Shown in pieces: positions 1 through 7,536 of a stretch of 64,000 bases of DNA. Both the position numbers and the translations under genes were made by a program. Below the pieces are notes generated by a model, which saw only the letters and a program-made list of their open reading frames with translations, was not told where the DNA came from and made no database searches. This DNA is from an uncultured Veillonella sp. (GTDB taxonomy: Bacteria > Bacillota > Negativicutes > Veillonellales > Veillonellaceae): NCBI RefSeq assembly GCF_900545795.1, contig NZ_URAR01000005.1, forward strand, positions 1 to 64,000, given 5' to 3'. How positions within the stretch are numbered: position 1 is the first letter of the stretch; each line of letters starts with the position of its first letter.

Positions 1-62
<62 letters not shown>

Positions 63-72
63 ACGAAAAAAA

Positions 73-148
73 TGGAGCTGGCGATAGGAATTGAACCCAC
101 AACCTGCTGATTACAAGTCAGCTGCTCTACCGATTGAGCTACGCCAGC
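73..148 (-). tRNA. tRNA-Thr (TGT)
   Basis: A complete 76-base cloverleaf can be read on the minus strand. The acceptor stem is GCTGGCG/CGCCAGC, the D-arm GTAGCTCAATCGG, the anticodon TGT, and the T-arm GTGGGTTCAATTCC. The discriminator base is T and CCA is encoded (complement of TGG at 73-75). Confidence 0.97.
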
Positions 149-165
149 GTACCACGACAAGGAAT

Positions 166-194
166 ATTATACATATTCCCAAACAACTTGTCAA
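166..194 (-). promoter_or_regulatory. Sigma-A type promoter for tRNA-Thr/tRNA-Tyr
   Basis: On the minus strand TTGACA (189-194) and TATAAT (166-171) are separated by exactly 17 bases and lie just upstream of the tRNA-Thr 5' end at 148. Both boxes match the consensus perfectly, as expected for a stable-RNA promoter. Confidence 0.85.
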
Positions 195-743
195 CAGTTT
201 TTTTAGCTCAGATTTACAAGTTGTTTACACTATCAGAACATTTAAGTTCTGTGCCTTAGTGCTTTATTATAATAGCATAGACATAATAATTAAGAAAGTA
301 TTGTTTACAAAATTTTTATCAAAAATTAGCAAATTTCTAAACATCCTTAAATAGAGCCCGATTTTTAGGGCTTTTTACAATAAAATCCACTAATACCTTT
401 TATTAGTATACAGAAAAATACTCCTATATACCCCCATAGTCCCTACTAACGAATCTCTAAATCCGCCAACCTTCACTACTTTTACTATTATACGTTTACT
501 ATTATTCTTCTACTTTATACTTTTTATACTTTAATACTAGTTTGCGGCTCATCTCCCCTACATACCTTATACTCTTACTATTATTTTTATCGTTACTTTC
601 ACCCCTATTAATTTTATATAGGCTGCATAAAAACTAAACCATTTCTTTACTAAGGCACTTCCACGCAACCTAAACACTATTACGCAAGCAAACTAAACTT
701 GATTCCACATGAAGACTAAAACCTACACTACCAATAAATTTAA
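195..743. other. Gene-free AT-rich stretch
   Basis: No coding region with a ribosome binding site is visible. The plus strand is strongly pyrimidine-rich and poor in G between about 400 and 740, with short imperfect repeats of TTTACTATTAT. A small hairpin AGCCC/GGGCT at 355-372 followed by T4 looks like a weak terminator on the plus strand, but no plus-strand gene precedes it. Nothing else was recognised. Confidence 0.6.
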
Positions 744-776
744 TAAAAAATACCTCGACTCACAAATGAGCCGAGG
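744..776 (-). terminator. Rho-independent terminator of uppP
   Basis: The arms CCTCG-A-CTCA (753-762) and TGAG-C-CGAGG (767-776) form a 10-position stem with one mismatch and a 4-base loop. In the minus direction it is followed by TATTTTTTA. It lies 24 bases beyond the uppP stop. Confidence 0.85.
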
Positions 777-799
777 CAAATAATAAGCTACTACATATT

Positions 800-1603
800 T
801 TAGAATATAAAGAAATACACAAATGCCACAAAAGCAACTACAAAGCGATAATACGCAAAGCCTGCTAAAGACGATTTGTTTAAGAATTTCAAAAACCAAA
901 CAATGGAGGCATAAGCTACCACAAATGCAGTCACAAAGCCAATAGCAAACATAATAAAATCTGATAATACTAATTGGTCAATGATTTTAAGCAAATCATA
1001 AATACAAGCAATTAGCATAATAGGCACTGCCATAATAAAGGAAAAATCTGCTGCCGCTTTACGACTAACGCCCATGTATAAGCCCCCTGCAATAGTGGAG
1101 CCAGAACGAGAGAAGCCAGGCCATAAAGCCAGAACCTGAAATAGACCAATTTGCAAACATTGCTTCATAGACAATTGGTCCACATGCTGCACAGTAATCG
1201 GTTTATGTCGCTTTTCAGCCCATAGCATAAAGAGACCACCTACAATGAGGCCAACAATAACAGTGCCTGCAGAGAACAAATAATTCTTAATGAAAGAATG
1301 TCCTAAGAAGCCAATTACCATAGCTGGCAACATGCCGAAGAAAATATGAGCTAAGGATAAACGATCTTGACGCACCAAATTTTCGCGGCGCAACATAGAC
1401 AAGAACTTCTCTCTATAATAAATAAATACTGATAAAATAGCACCTAACTGAATAAATACTTCAAACACACTAGCGCGCTCACCAGTAAACCCCATGGCAT
1501 CGCCAGCAATAATCATATGCCCCGTACTAGATACGGGCAAAAACTCTGTAGCTCCTTCTAAAATACCAAGCACCAAGGCTATAATATTTTGATCAAGACT
1601 CAT
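800..1603 (-). CDS. uppP: Undecaprenyl-diphosphatase (UppP/BacA)
   Basis: This integral membrane enzyme dephosphorylates undecaprenyl diphosphate to recycle the lipid carrier for peptidoglycan and other surface polymers, and its overproduction gives bacitracin resistance. The 267-residue length is normal for the family. The signature EGATEFLPVSSTGH is at residues 16-29 with the two catalytic glutamates, and the second signature PGFSRSGST lies near residue 165. Several hydrophobic segments are evident along the protein. The ATG is preceded by GAGGTGAAATT, which supports the start. It is a single gene with its own terminator; the upstream phosphoesterase is 165 bases away. Confidence 0.96.
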   Translation of the reverse strand: MSLDQNIIALVLGILEGATEFLPVSSTGHMIIAGDAMGFTGERASVFEVFIQLGAILSVFIYYREKFLSMLRRENLVRQDRLSLAHIFFGMLPAMVIGFLGHSFIKNYLFSAGTVIVGLIVGGLFMLWAEKRHKPITVQHVDQLSMKQCLQIGLFQVLALWPGFSRSGSTIAGGLYMGVSRKAAADFSFIMAVPIMLIACIYDLLKIIDQLVLSDFIMFAIGFVTAFVVAYASIVWFLKFLNKSSLAGFAYYRFVVAFVAFVYFFIF

Positions 1604-1768
1604 AATTTCACCTCTACAATTGAATTACAATTAGTTTTATTTTCCTATATTTAATACTACTTTAACTCATTCATTATAGACTGTTTAGGTATTTTTCTCA
1701 ATCAGTTTTTACTTATTATATGTATTCTACCCTAAATATCTCTTATAAAATTCTATTGGAACCCTCCA

Positions 1769-2959
1769 CTACTTTGGCTCTTTTCCTTCTTTAAATGTAA
1801 AAATAGTAATTTCGCGAGGGCAATTATAACGCACTGGGAACCAATGGCCCGTACCATTACTTACATAACCATATTTCCAATCGTGACGGTACATCCCCTT
1901 CCAGTATGGGGTTCCTACAGGAACTAAGGTTGTATCCCCTACTACAATCTGTCCACCATGAGTATGACCAGCTAAGGTGACTGGAATATCATGTTCAAAA
2001 GCATGCTCTATAAAGTCTGGATGATGAGCCAATAATATGACAAAGGCCTCCGATGGCACCATGGATAAAGCGTCTTTCAAATAGGCTTCGCGCTGTGCTT
2101 TGCTTCGCTCAAAGGGATAATCAACGCCAGCTAAATACACCGGCCAAGGCCCACCACTTAGGCGCAAGGACGAATTGCGATGAACGCGCATTGAAATCTT
2201 GCCAAAGGCTTCTAATATGAGCGGCAAATTTTTAAAATACTCGTGATTCCCTAAAATATAGTCTATTCCATTAGGAATTTTAGGAAATAATTCTTCCAAT
2301 CGACCGCACAAAGGGTTAACCCAATCGACTTCATCAATTAAGTCACCGGTAATCACTAAACGATTAGGTGCTTCATTAAGTACAGTTTGAGTTATACGAT
2401 CAAAATCATTTAAATCGATGAAAGGGCCAATATGTACATCTGTAATCTGTGCAATTTTATAATTTTTCAAATATTCTGGCAAGCTATCAAACCATAAATC
2501 AATGCGGTTAACGATGACATTACTTGCGCCGTCATACGCCCGCACCATACCACCACCAGCTGTTACTGCTGGCACAGCCCAAAGGGCAGAGCGCAAAAAT
2601 TTACGTCGACTCGCTTGGTCTGCTTCCGTCGTCTTCTTAGCCGTAAGATTTGCGGCCCACATAACAAGTCCTAAAACTATCATAATCCCTAAGCATACGC
2701 CTAAGCCCATCATAAGCCCATAGGTACCAATGGCCCAACTGCGCCAGAACCCATATAGTGCCGTATCAAATAAGTTCACCTGCGCCATAGCATAATAGGC
2801 CGTTCCACCAATAGCCAATAGTTGAATCACAACTAAGAGCCACATGTATCGTTTCCAACGTTTTGTGCCCGTTACCTTTACAATTAAAAAGGAGTTTAAA
2901 AATACTATGGAGCAAATGATAAAGGTTGTAATGCTTAAAAATATCATTCTATCACTCAT
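1769..2959 (-). CDS. Membrane-anchored metallophosphoesterase
   Basis: The 396-residue protein begins with three to four hydrophobic segments (residues about 5-110), followed by an RRKFL stretch and then a calcineurin-like phosphoesterase domain. The metal-binding motifs appear in the usual order: TDVHIGP, GDLID, GNHEYF, a histidine pair in LAHHPDF, and GHTHGGQ. This arrangement matches the YkuE/YaeI-like group of membrane-associated phosphohydrolases. The physiological substrate is unknown; some relatives act on lipid-linked molecules such as UDP-2,3-diacylglucosamine, but nothing here shows that. The start has AAGGTGAAGT in front of the ATG. Confidence 0.88.
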   Translation of the reverse strand: MSDRMIFLSITTFIICSIVFLNSFLIVKVTGTKRWKRYMWLLVVIQLLAIGGTAYYAMAQVNLFDTALYGFWRSWAIGTYGLMMGLGVCLGIMIVLGLVMWAANLTAKKTTEADQASRRKFLRSALWAVPAVTAGGGMVRAYDGASNVIVNRIDLWFDSLPEYLKNYKIAQITDVHIGPFIDLNDFDRITQTVLNEAPNRLVITGDLIDEVDWVNPLCGRLEELFPKIPNGIDYILGNHEYFKNLPLILEAFGKISMRVHRNSSLRLSGGPWPVYLAGVDYPFERSKAQREAYLKDALSMVPSEAFVILLAHHPDFIEHAFEHDIPVTLAGHTHGGQIVVGDTTLVPVGTPYWKGMYRHDWKYGYVSNGTGHWFPVRYNCPREITIFTFKEGKEPK

Positions 2960-2976
2960 ACTTCACCTTCTATCTC

Positions 2977-3086
2977 TATTTTCTCTTTTATATTATTACT
3001 ATAATATTAGTCGCATACTCATATGCAACCACTTTTTTTCTAACATTTCATATTTTCTCTTTTATATTATTACTATAATATTAGTC
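2977..3086. repeat. 36-bp perfect direct repeat upstream of the phosphoesterase gene
   Basis: Two identical 36-base copies occupy 2977-3012 and 3051-3086, 74 bases apart start to start. Each contains an inverted repeat ATATTAT-TACT-ATAATAT, so each copy can form a 7-bp hairpin. They lie 18-127 bases upstream of the start codon at 2959, in the likely promoter region. Confidence 0.9.
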
Positions 3087-3193
3087 CATACCTCCACCGA
3101 AGCATCCTTACCTTAGCCAAGCTACCTTAACCTAAGAAAACTGTCTTACCAGCAAAGCTAAGTCTATTAATACCCAGCAACAGCCGACTAAAT

Positions 3194-3221
3194 TCTATGC
3201 CTTACAATCTATGCCTTACAA
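3194..3221. repeat. 14-bp tandem duplication across the mutY stop codon
   Basis: TCTATGCCTTACAA occurs twice in tandem at 3194-3207 and 3208-3221. The mutY stop codon (3209-3211) lies in the second copy, so the last codons of mutY are repeated immediately downstream of the stop. Confidence 0.85.
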
Positions 3222-4318
3222 TATACAGTGAGTTTCCCATGTGGTCCGGCCCAAGGCAAATGAATAAAATCAGCAGGCTTCACCCAACGCCAATTTTCAT
3301 CCACAGTGCACTCTAATGCTGAGGATATCTCCACAGAATAGGCTTCCATGTCCCAACAGCGATGTGAAAACACATGGCGCAATCGAGTAATGCGCTCCTC
3401 TTTAACAGTGCCGGTAAGTCCTAAAGTAACTAGCAAGTCCTCTAAAGGCTTGATCCCAACAGGAGTGACTTCTACTTTTTTATCTAAAAACTCTTCACGA
3501 GGTACTTCTACACTAGGGAATTCCCACATGGACTGCAGTAAGCCTGTATTAGGACGCCGGTGCAGTAAGTATTCGCCCTTCTCATTATACAGCAAACCAG
3601 TTACTACTGATATGATAGGAACTTTTTTATTTACAATACGGGTTGGAAGTTCCGCCTCCACGCCTGCCTTATGAGCCTCACACCACGGAACTAAAGGGCA
3701 TTCCTGACAACGAGGACTCTTAGGGATGCAAACTCGCGACCCAAAGTCCATCAAGGCTTGATTAAAGTCACCTGGTCGATGAGCTGGCAAGGTAGCCTCT
3801 ACTAAAGCGGTAATTTTCTTTTTCCCTGCAGAGCGCATAATGTCCTCATGAACCTTGTAAAGTCTAGCATATACACGCAATACATTGCCATCGATGGCGG
3901 CTTCTCTCATATTATACACAATAGAGAGTACAGCTCCTGCCGTGTAGGCGCCAATGCCTTTTATAGATTCTAAGTCTTTACGATTTTTAGGTATTTCACC
4001 ACCATAACGCTGCATAACTTCTTGAACGCCTAAGCGCAAATTGCGAGCCCTCGAATAATATCCTAAGCCCTGCCAAGCGCGCACTACCTCGTCTTCAGAG
4101 GCTGCCGCCAACGCTTCCTTTGTAGGGAAGAGGCGCATCCAATTTTCATAATATGGTTTCATCGCTTCAATCCGAGTTTGCTGTGACATAATCTCTGACA
4201 CCCATACTTTATATGGATCCTTCATCTCTCGCCACGGCAAGTCACGCTTATGTATGTCATACCAGGCTAAGAGCTCATCAGTCCACTTAGACTCTAGACT
4301 TATCTCATTATTTACCAA
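3209..4318 (-). CDS. mutY: A/G-specific adenine glycosylase MutY
   Basis: MutY removes adenine mispaired with 8-oxoguanine in base excision repair. The 369-residue protein has the catalytic glutamate at E42 (SEIMSQQT), the helix-hairpin-helix KGIGAYTAGA near 120-128, the catalytic aspartate D143 (AIDGNVLRV) and the iron-sulfur ligands C197, C204, C207 and C213 with the standard 6-2-5 spacing. A C-terminal Nudix-like domain for 8-oxoG recognition follows from about residue 230. The start is TTG with AGAGGA upstream. The next gene upstream is a Nudix enzyme resembling an oxidised-nucleotide hydrolase, so two oxidative-damage functions sit together. Confidence 0.96.
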   Translation of the reverse strand: MVNNEISLESKWTDELLAWYDIHKRDLPWREMKDPYKVWVSEIMSQQTRIEAMKPYYENWMRLFPTKEALAAASEDEVVRAWQGLGYYSRARNLRLGVQEVMQRYGGEIPKNRKDLESIKGIGAYTAGAVLSIVYNMREAAIDGNVLRVYARLYKVHEDIMRSAGKKKITALVEATLPAHRPGDFNQALMDFGSRVCIPKSPRCQECPLVPWCEAHKAGVEAELPTRIVNKKVPIISVVTGLLYNEKGEYLLHRRPNTGLLQSMWEFPSVEVPREEFLDKKVEVTPVGIKPLEDLLVTLGLTGTVKEERITRLRHVFSHRCWDMEAYSVEISSALECTVDENWRWVKPADFIHLPWAGPHGKLTVYCKA

Positions 4319-4477
4319 AATATAATCCTCTTATAATCAATCAATTTATTTGTATATCGTTTAAAGCTTTTATCTTTTTATGACTTTTTAGTTTTTAACT
4401 TTATAACTCTTATCTTTTTATGCTTTTACAGTTTTATACTTTTAAACTTTTGATAGTTTTTATAATTTGTCAGCCTA

Positions 4478-5005
4478 TCACTTAGTGTGGCGCAAATGCT
4501 CTCTAATACTATCTACAGCATCAAATTCTTTGAGCTCGCCAACATCTTTAAACTCAGAATATAATACGGAGTCATTGTCACGTCCGAAAATCAATAATAC
4601 ATGACCCAATTGACCTTTTAGCACCTTAGGAATCCACATATCGTCGCCCTTCCACATGGCCTCATAGGGAATATCTTCAAAATTAAACCACTGTGGTTCC
4701 ATCTCTTCACTTTCTAAGGGAATCCCTTCATAGTTGCGCACTATATAGGTATAATTTATATGATTTAATTCTTCTTCATAAGGAAATTGAAAGTTCATCA
4801 GCGCCACTGGCTCTAGGTCTTCCGGCTTAACTACGAGCGATACTTCTTCGAATATTTCACGCACTGCACAGGCTCTAAAGCTTTCATCATCTTGCTTTTT
4901 ACCGCCAAAACCATTATATTTACCAGCTCCAAAGCCTCTCTTTTTTCGGCCCAGAAGAATTTGGTTCTTTTCATTTATAATTAAACACAAAGTGGTCGGT
5001 TTCAT
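4478..5005 (-). CDS. MTH1-like Nudix hydrolase (oxidised dNTP diphosphatase)
   Basis: The 175-residue protein carries a Nudix box from G35 to L57: G35, E41, R49, E50, E53 and E54 are present, while the usual glycine near the end of the box is S56. Around it the protein reads like eukaryotic MTH1/NUDT1: KKRGFGAGKYNGFGGK ahead of the box and later EEMEPQWFNFEDIPYEAMW, resembling the MTH1 segment that holds its nucleotide-reading aspartate and tryptophan residues. By analogy it should hydrolyse 8-oxo-dGTP or 2-OH-dATP and cleanse the nucleotide pool; this is inference. It has its own ribosome binding site (GGAAGGA) and lies 159 bases upstream of mutY. Confidence 0.85.
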   Translation of the reverse strand: MKPTTLCLIINEKNQILLGRKKRGFGAGKYNGFGGKKQDDESFRACAVREIFEEVSLVVKPEDLEPVALMNFQFPYEEELNHINYTYIVRNYEGIPLESEEMEPQWFNFEDIPYEAMWKGDDMWIPKVLKGQLGHVLLIFGRDNDSVLYSEFKDVGELKEFDAVDSIREHLRHTK

Positions 5006-5117
5006 AATATATAATCCTTCCTTATCCTATAGACTTACTCTATTATTATATCAAAAAAATACAATCTATACTGCAAAATCTAATAACCTGTGTTAGTATA
5101 AAGAGGTGAGGTGTCAT

Positions 5118-5885
5118 ATGAACGATCCATTAGTATTTAATATAGCCATGGGCCGCACAAAACCAGAGAACATTCGCCATCGTCATGTGGCTTGTCCCTT
5201 TTGTGATGTCCATAATTTAAAAAATATTCTTGCCCAGGATGGTCATATTATTTGGCTTATGAATAAATATCCGGTGCTAGAAAATACTTGGCCCACTGTT
5301 ATCATCGAAAATGACGATTGTTTCAGTGAGTTCTCTACTTATCCAGCCAGTATGGCTGAAAAGGTCTTAGACTTCTCCTTAGAAAAGTGGAAGGAAACCA
5401 TGGAGCGCCCAGAGTTTAAATCAGTGCTTTACTTCAAAAACTTTGGCCCCATGTCTGGCGGCTCTATTCGTCATCCCCATAGCCAAATCATTGGCCTTTA
5501 TGACTATAATTATCGCCAAGATATTAAGCCTATTCACTTCGAAGGAGCCTTAGTAAAATCAGAATCGCATTTAAAAATGACTATTTCTGATCATCCCATC
5601 ATTGGATTCTTTGAATTCAATCTACAATTTGACGAAAAGACAGATATTAAACTTTTATCACGCCGCCTTCAACAGGTGGTTCGTTATTTATTAACTGACT
5701 TTTCCAGTTATACTACATCTTACAATTTATTCTTTTATTGTTTGCAAACAGGTGACTATTATGCTAAAATAGTGCCTCGCTATGTTACCTCGCCACTGTA
5801 TGTAGGCTATAAAGTGAGCCAAGTGGGGAACGAAGAACGAGTGGAACAAATAAAAGCTGAATTGTTAGCCAAATTTTTAGATTAA
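5118..5885 (+). CDS. GalT-like DUF4931 protein (HIT-like fold)
   Basis: The 255-residue product has a CPFC pair near its N-terminus and an HPHSQI motif in the middle (preceded by GGSIRHP), the same order as the zinc-binding cysteines and the HPHGQ active site of galactose-1-phosphate uridylyltransferases. It matches the DUF4931 group; its substrate is not known. ATG at 5118 is chosen because the purine-rich AGAGGTGAGG lies just ahead of it, whereas an in-frame GTG at 5106 overlaps that ribosome binding site. It starts a plus-strand operon with a phosphoesterase and a small unknown gene. Confidence 0.8.
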   Translation: MNDPLVFNIAMGRTKPENIRHRHVACPFCDVHNLKNILAQDGHIIWLMNKYPVLENTWPTVIIENDDCFSEFSTYPASMAEKVLDFSLEKWKETMERPEFKSVLYFKNFGPMSGGSIRHPHSQIIGLYDYNYRQDIKPIHFEGALVKSESHLKMTISDHPIIGFFEFNLQFDEKTDIKLLSRRLQQVVRYLLTDFSSYTTSYNLFFYCLQTGDYYAKIVPRYVTSPLYVGYKVSQVGNEERVEQIKAELLAKFLD

Positions 5886-5912
5886 ATTTTAATTATATAT
5901 AAGGAGGTCCCC

Positions 5913-6635
5913 TTGAAAGTTTTTGCTATTGGAGATCTTCATTTCTCTGGCACTCCACCGACTAAGCCGATGGAGATTTTTGGTCCCCACTGGGAAAATC
6001 ACCGCCAGAAACTATGTGATGCTTGGAAATCTCAAGTTCAAAATGAGGACCTAGTATTCGTAGTAGGCGACACCTCTTGGGCTATGCGCCTAGATAGGGC
6101 CAAAGAAGATTTAGATGCCATCGCTCAACTACCAGGCTCTATTTATTTAATCCGTGGCAATCACGATTATTGGTGGAGCAGTGTCAATAAAATGAATAAA
6201 GCCACTGAAGGAGCTCTCACATTCTTGCAAGGTCATGGCCTCGCGGTAGGACCTATTGCCTTTGGCGGTACACGCGGTTATATGTGTCCAAATGATACAT
6301 CTTTCAATCCTGAAACAGATGAATCTATTTATAAGCGCGAGCTCTTGCGAACTGAAGCAGCCTTACAAGAAATGGACGAAGCCTTAATAGCAAATGGCTA
6401 TGAAAATTCTTCCAAAGCCATTCGCATATTATTATTGCATTACCCGCCCTTCAATGACAAAAACGAGGCCAGCGGTTTTACTGACCTATTAGCAACTTAT
6501 AAGGTAGATCACTGCATTTTTGGTCATTTACATGATAAAATATCGTTCCAACGAATCCCTGAGCGATTTGGGAATACTAAACTCCATCTAGTTTCAGCGG
6601 ACTTCATGGACTTTACAATTAAGGAAATTCTATAA
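5913..6635 (+). CDS. Cytoplasmic metallophosphoesterase
   Basis: The 240-residue calcineurin-like phosphoesterase has the metal motifs GDLHFSG (residues 7-13), VGDTSWAM, RGNHDYWW, LLHYPP and FGHLHD in order. No membrane segment or signal peptide is visible. The start codon is TTG, supported by a strong AAGGAGGT seven to eight bases upstream. It is 27 bases downstream of the GalT-like gene and 25 bases upstream of the small gene at 6661. The substrate is unknown. Confidence 0.88.
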   Translation: MKVFAIGDLHFSGTPPTKPMEIFGPHWENHRQKLCDAWKSQVQNEDLVFVVGDTSWAMRLDRAKEDLDAIAQLPGSIYLIRGNHDYWWSSVNKMNKATEGALTFLQGHGLAVGPIAFGGTRGYMCPNDTSFNPETDESIYKRELLRTEAALQEMDEALIANGYENSSKAIRILLLHYPPFNDKNEASGFTDLLATYKVDHCIFGHLHDKISFQRIPERFGNTKLHLVSADFMDFTIKEIL

Positions 6636-6660
6636 AATTTTATTTACCAAAGGAGCTGCT

Positions 6661-6891
6661 ATGAGCCGAATTCACAAAGAACATTTGCAAGCAGGCTATA
6701 TTTTTGGCGATTTAGCTAATGACGAATATATTTATCTCCCTGCTGGCGAAGTGGGCACAGATAATCCTTTATGTGTCCTAGAGCGCCATAAAGCCTCTGA
6801 AGATATTACCTTGGACGAGGCGGCACATTTAATCGACAAATTGAGTTTACGCCCTTGCACACATCCATCATTAGGAAAAAAAGCTTTTTAA
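6661..6891 (+). CDS. Small conserved-looking protein of unknown function (76 aa)
   Basis: I do not recognise this family. The 76-residue protein is soluble and mildly acidic, without obvious cofactor motifs; it has two histidines and two cysteines that are not clustered. AAAGGAGCTGCT precedes the ATG, giving a good ribosome binding site. Its position as third gene of a tight plus-strand operon, followed by a strong terminator, supports it as a real gene. Confidence 0.7.
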   Translation: MSRIHKEHLQAGYIFGDLANDEYIYLPAGEVGTDNPLCVLERHKASEDITLDEAAHLIDKLSLRPCTHPSLGKKAF

Positions 6892-6981
6892 TCTAAAATA
6901 CCTAATAATAAATCATTAGACATATCTGAAGAAGATACAATTTAGCTACACATTGATAAAATCAAAATAACATTGATAATA

Positions 6982-7032
6982 ATTAGAGTAATCTTAATAT
7001 TAGAGTAATCTTAATATTAGAGTAATCTTAAT
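6982..7032. repeat. Three tandem copies of a 17-bp unit
   Basis: The unit ATTAGAGTAATCTTAAT occurs perfectly three times at 6982-6998, 6999-7015 and 7016-7032. It lies between two convergent operons and directly abuts their shared terminator. The ends ATTA...TAAT are inverted within each unit. Confidence 0.92.
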
Positions 7033-7060
7033 AAAAAAGAGGCCTTCCGGCCTCTTTTTT
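7033..7060. terminator. Bidirectional terminator between convergent operons
   Basis: A perfect stem GAGGCC (7039-7044) / GGCCTC (7049-7054) with a TTCC loop is flanked by A6 on the left and T7 on the right, so it can stop transcripts from both the plus-strand operon ending at 6891 and the minus-strand gene ending at 7148. Confidence 0.93.
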
Positions 7061-7147
7061 TATCCTTAGTCTTCATTAAAGACTTTATAACAATAGTTTC
7101 ACTATTCTTAAATTATGCTACTTTGCTACTCATTCATATAACTTTTA

Positions 7148-7492
7148 TTAGTCATCAGAACCAAAAGGAATTAACTTTTGTGCCTGATCGCGATGCATCG
7201 GTTTAATAAATCGATTCGCCACTTTAAAAGCTAAGGCAACCACTGCCGCATCATCTACCCAACCAACAAATGGTATGCGGTCAGAAATCACATCGATAGG
7301 CAAAATCAAATAGCCTAATGCACCAGCAATAATTGCTTTTACATATTTAGGGGTATCTGGATCGCGGAAGCAGTAAAATAATACGCAAGCACGGCGTAAA
7401 AATACTACATTCTTGCCAATACCATTAGTAAAGCGAATGAATTTATCTGACGAGAAAAATTTTGCATATTTAAGAAGTTTCAAAGGGTTCAT
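7148..7492 (-). CDS. YkvA family protein (DUF1232)
   Basis: The 114-residue protein contains the DUF1232 core: FLRRACVLFYCFRDPDTPKYVKAIIAGALGYLILPIDVISDRIPFVGWVDDAA in which the L-x-P-x-D-x-x-x-D-x-x-P pattern is the family hallmark. One or two hydrophobic segments suggest membrane association. The function of the family is not established. GGGAGTGTAATGT precedes the ATG. It follows the large repeat protein by 44 bases and may be co-transcribed with it. Confidence 0.85.
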   Translation of the reverse strand: MNPLKLLKYAKFFSSDKFIRFTNGIGKNVVFLRRACVLFYCFRDPDTPKYVKAIIAGALGYLILPIDVISDRIPFVGWVDDAAVVALAFKVANRFIKPMHRDQAQKLIPFGSDD

Positions 7493-7536
7493 ACATTACA
7501 CTCCCATATCTAAGTACACTTATACGGTGTAAAGGC

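Noticed and set aside
91..354. 87-codon plus-strand open frame
   Set aside because: It runs through the tRNA-Thr gene in antisense and has no ribosome binding site.
355..376. Terminator-like hairpin AGCCC/GGGCT with T4
   Set aside because: Only a 5-bp stem, and no plus-strand gene precedes it.
2502..2723. Plus-strand open frame inside the phosphoesterase gene
   Set aside because: It is antisense to a well-conserved coding region; composition is that of a shadow frame.
6982..7032. Possible CRISPR array
   Set aside because: The 17-bp units are directly adjacent without spacers and no cas gene is nearby.
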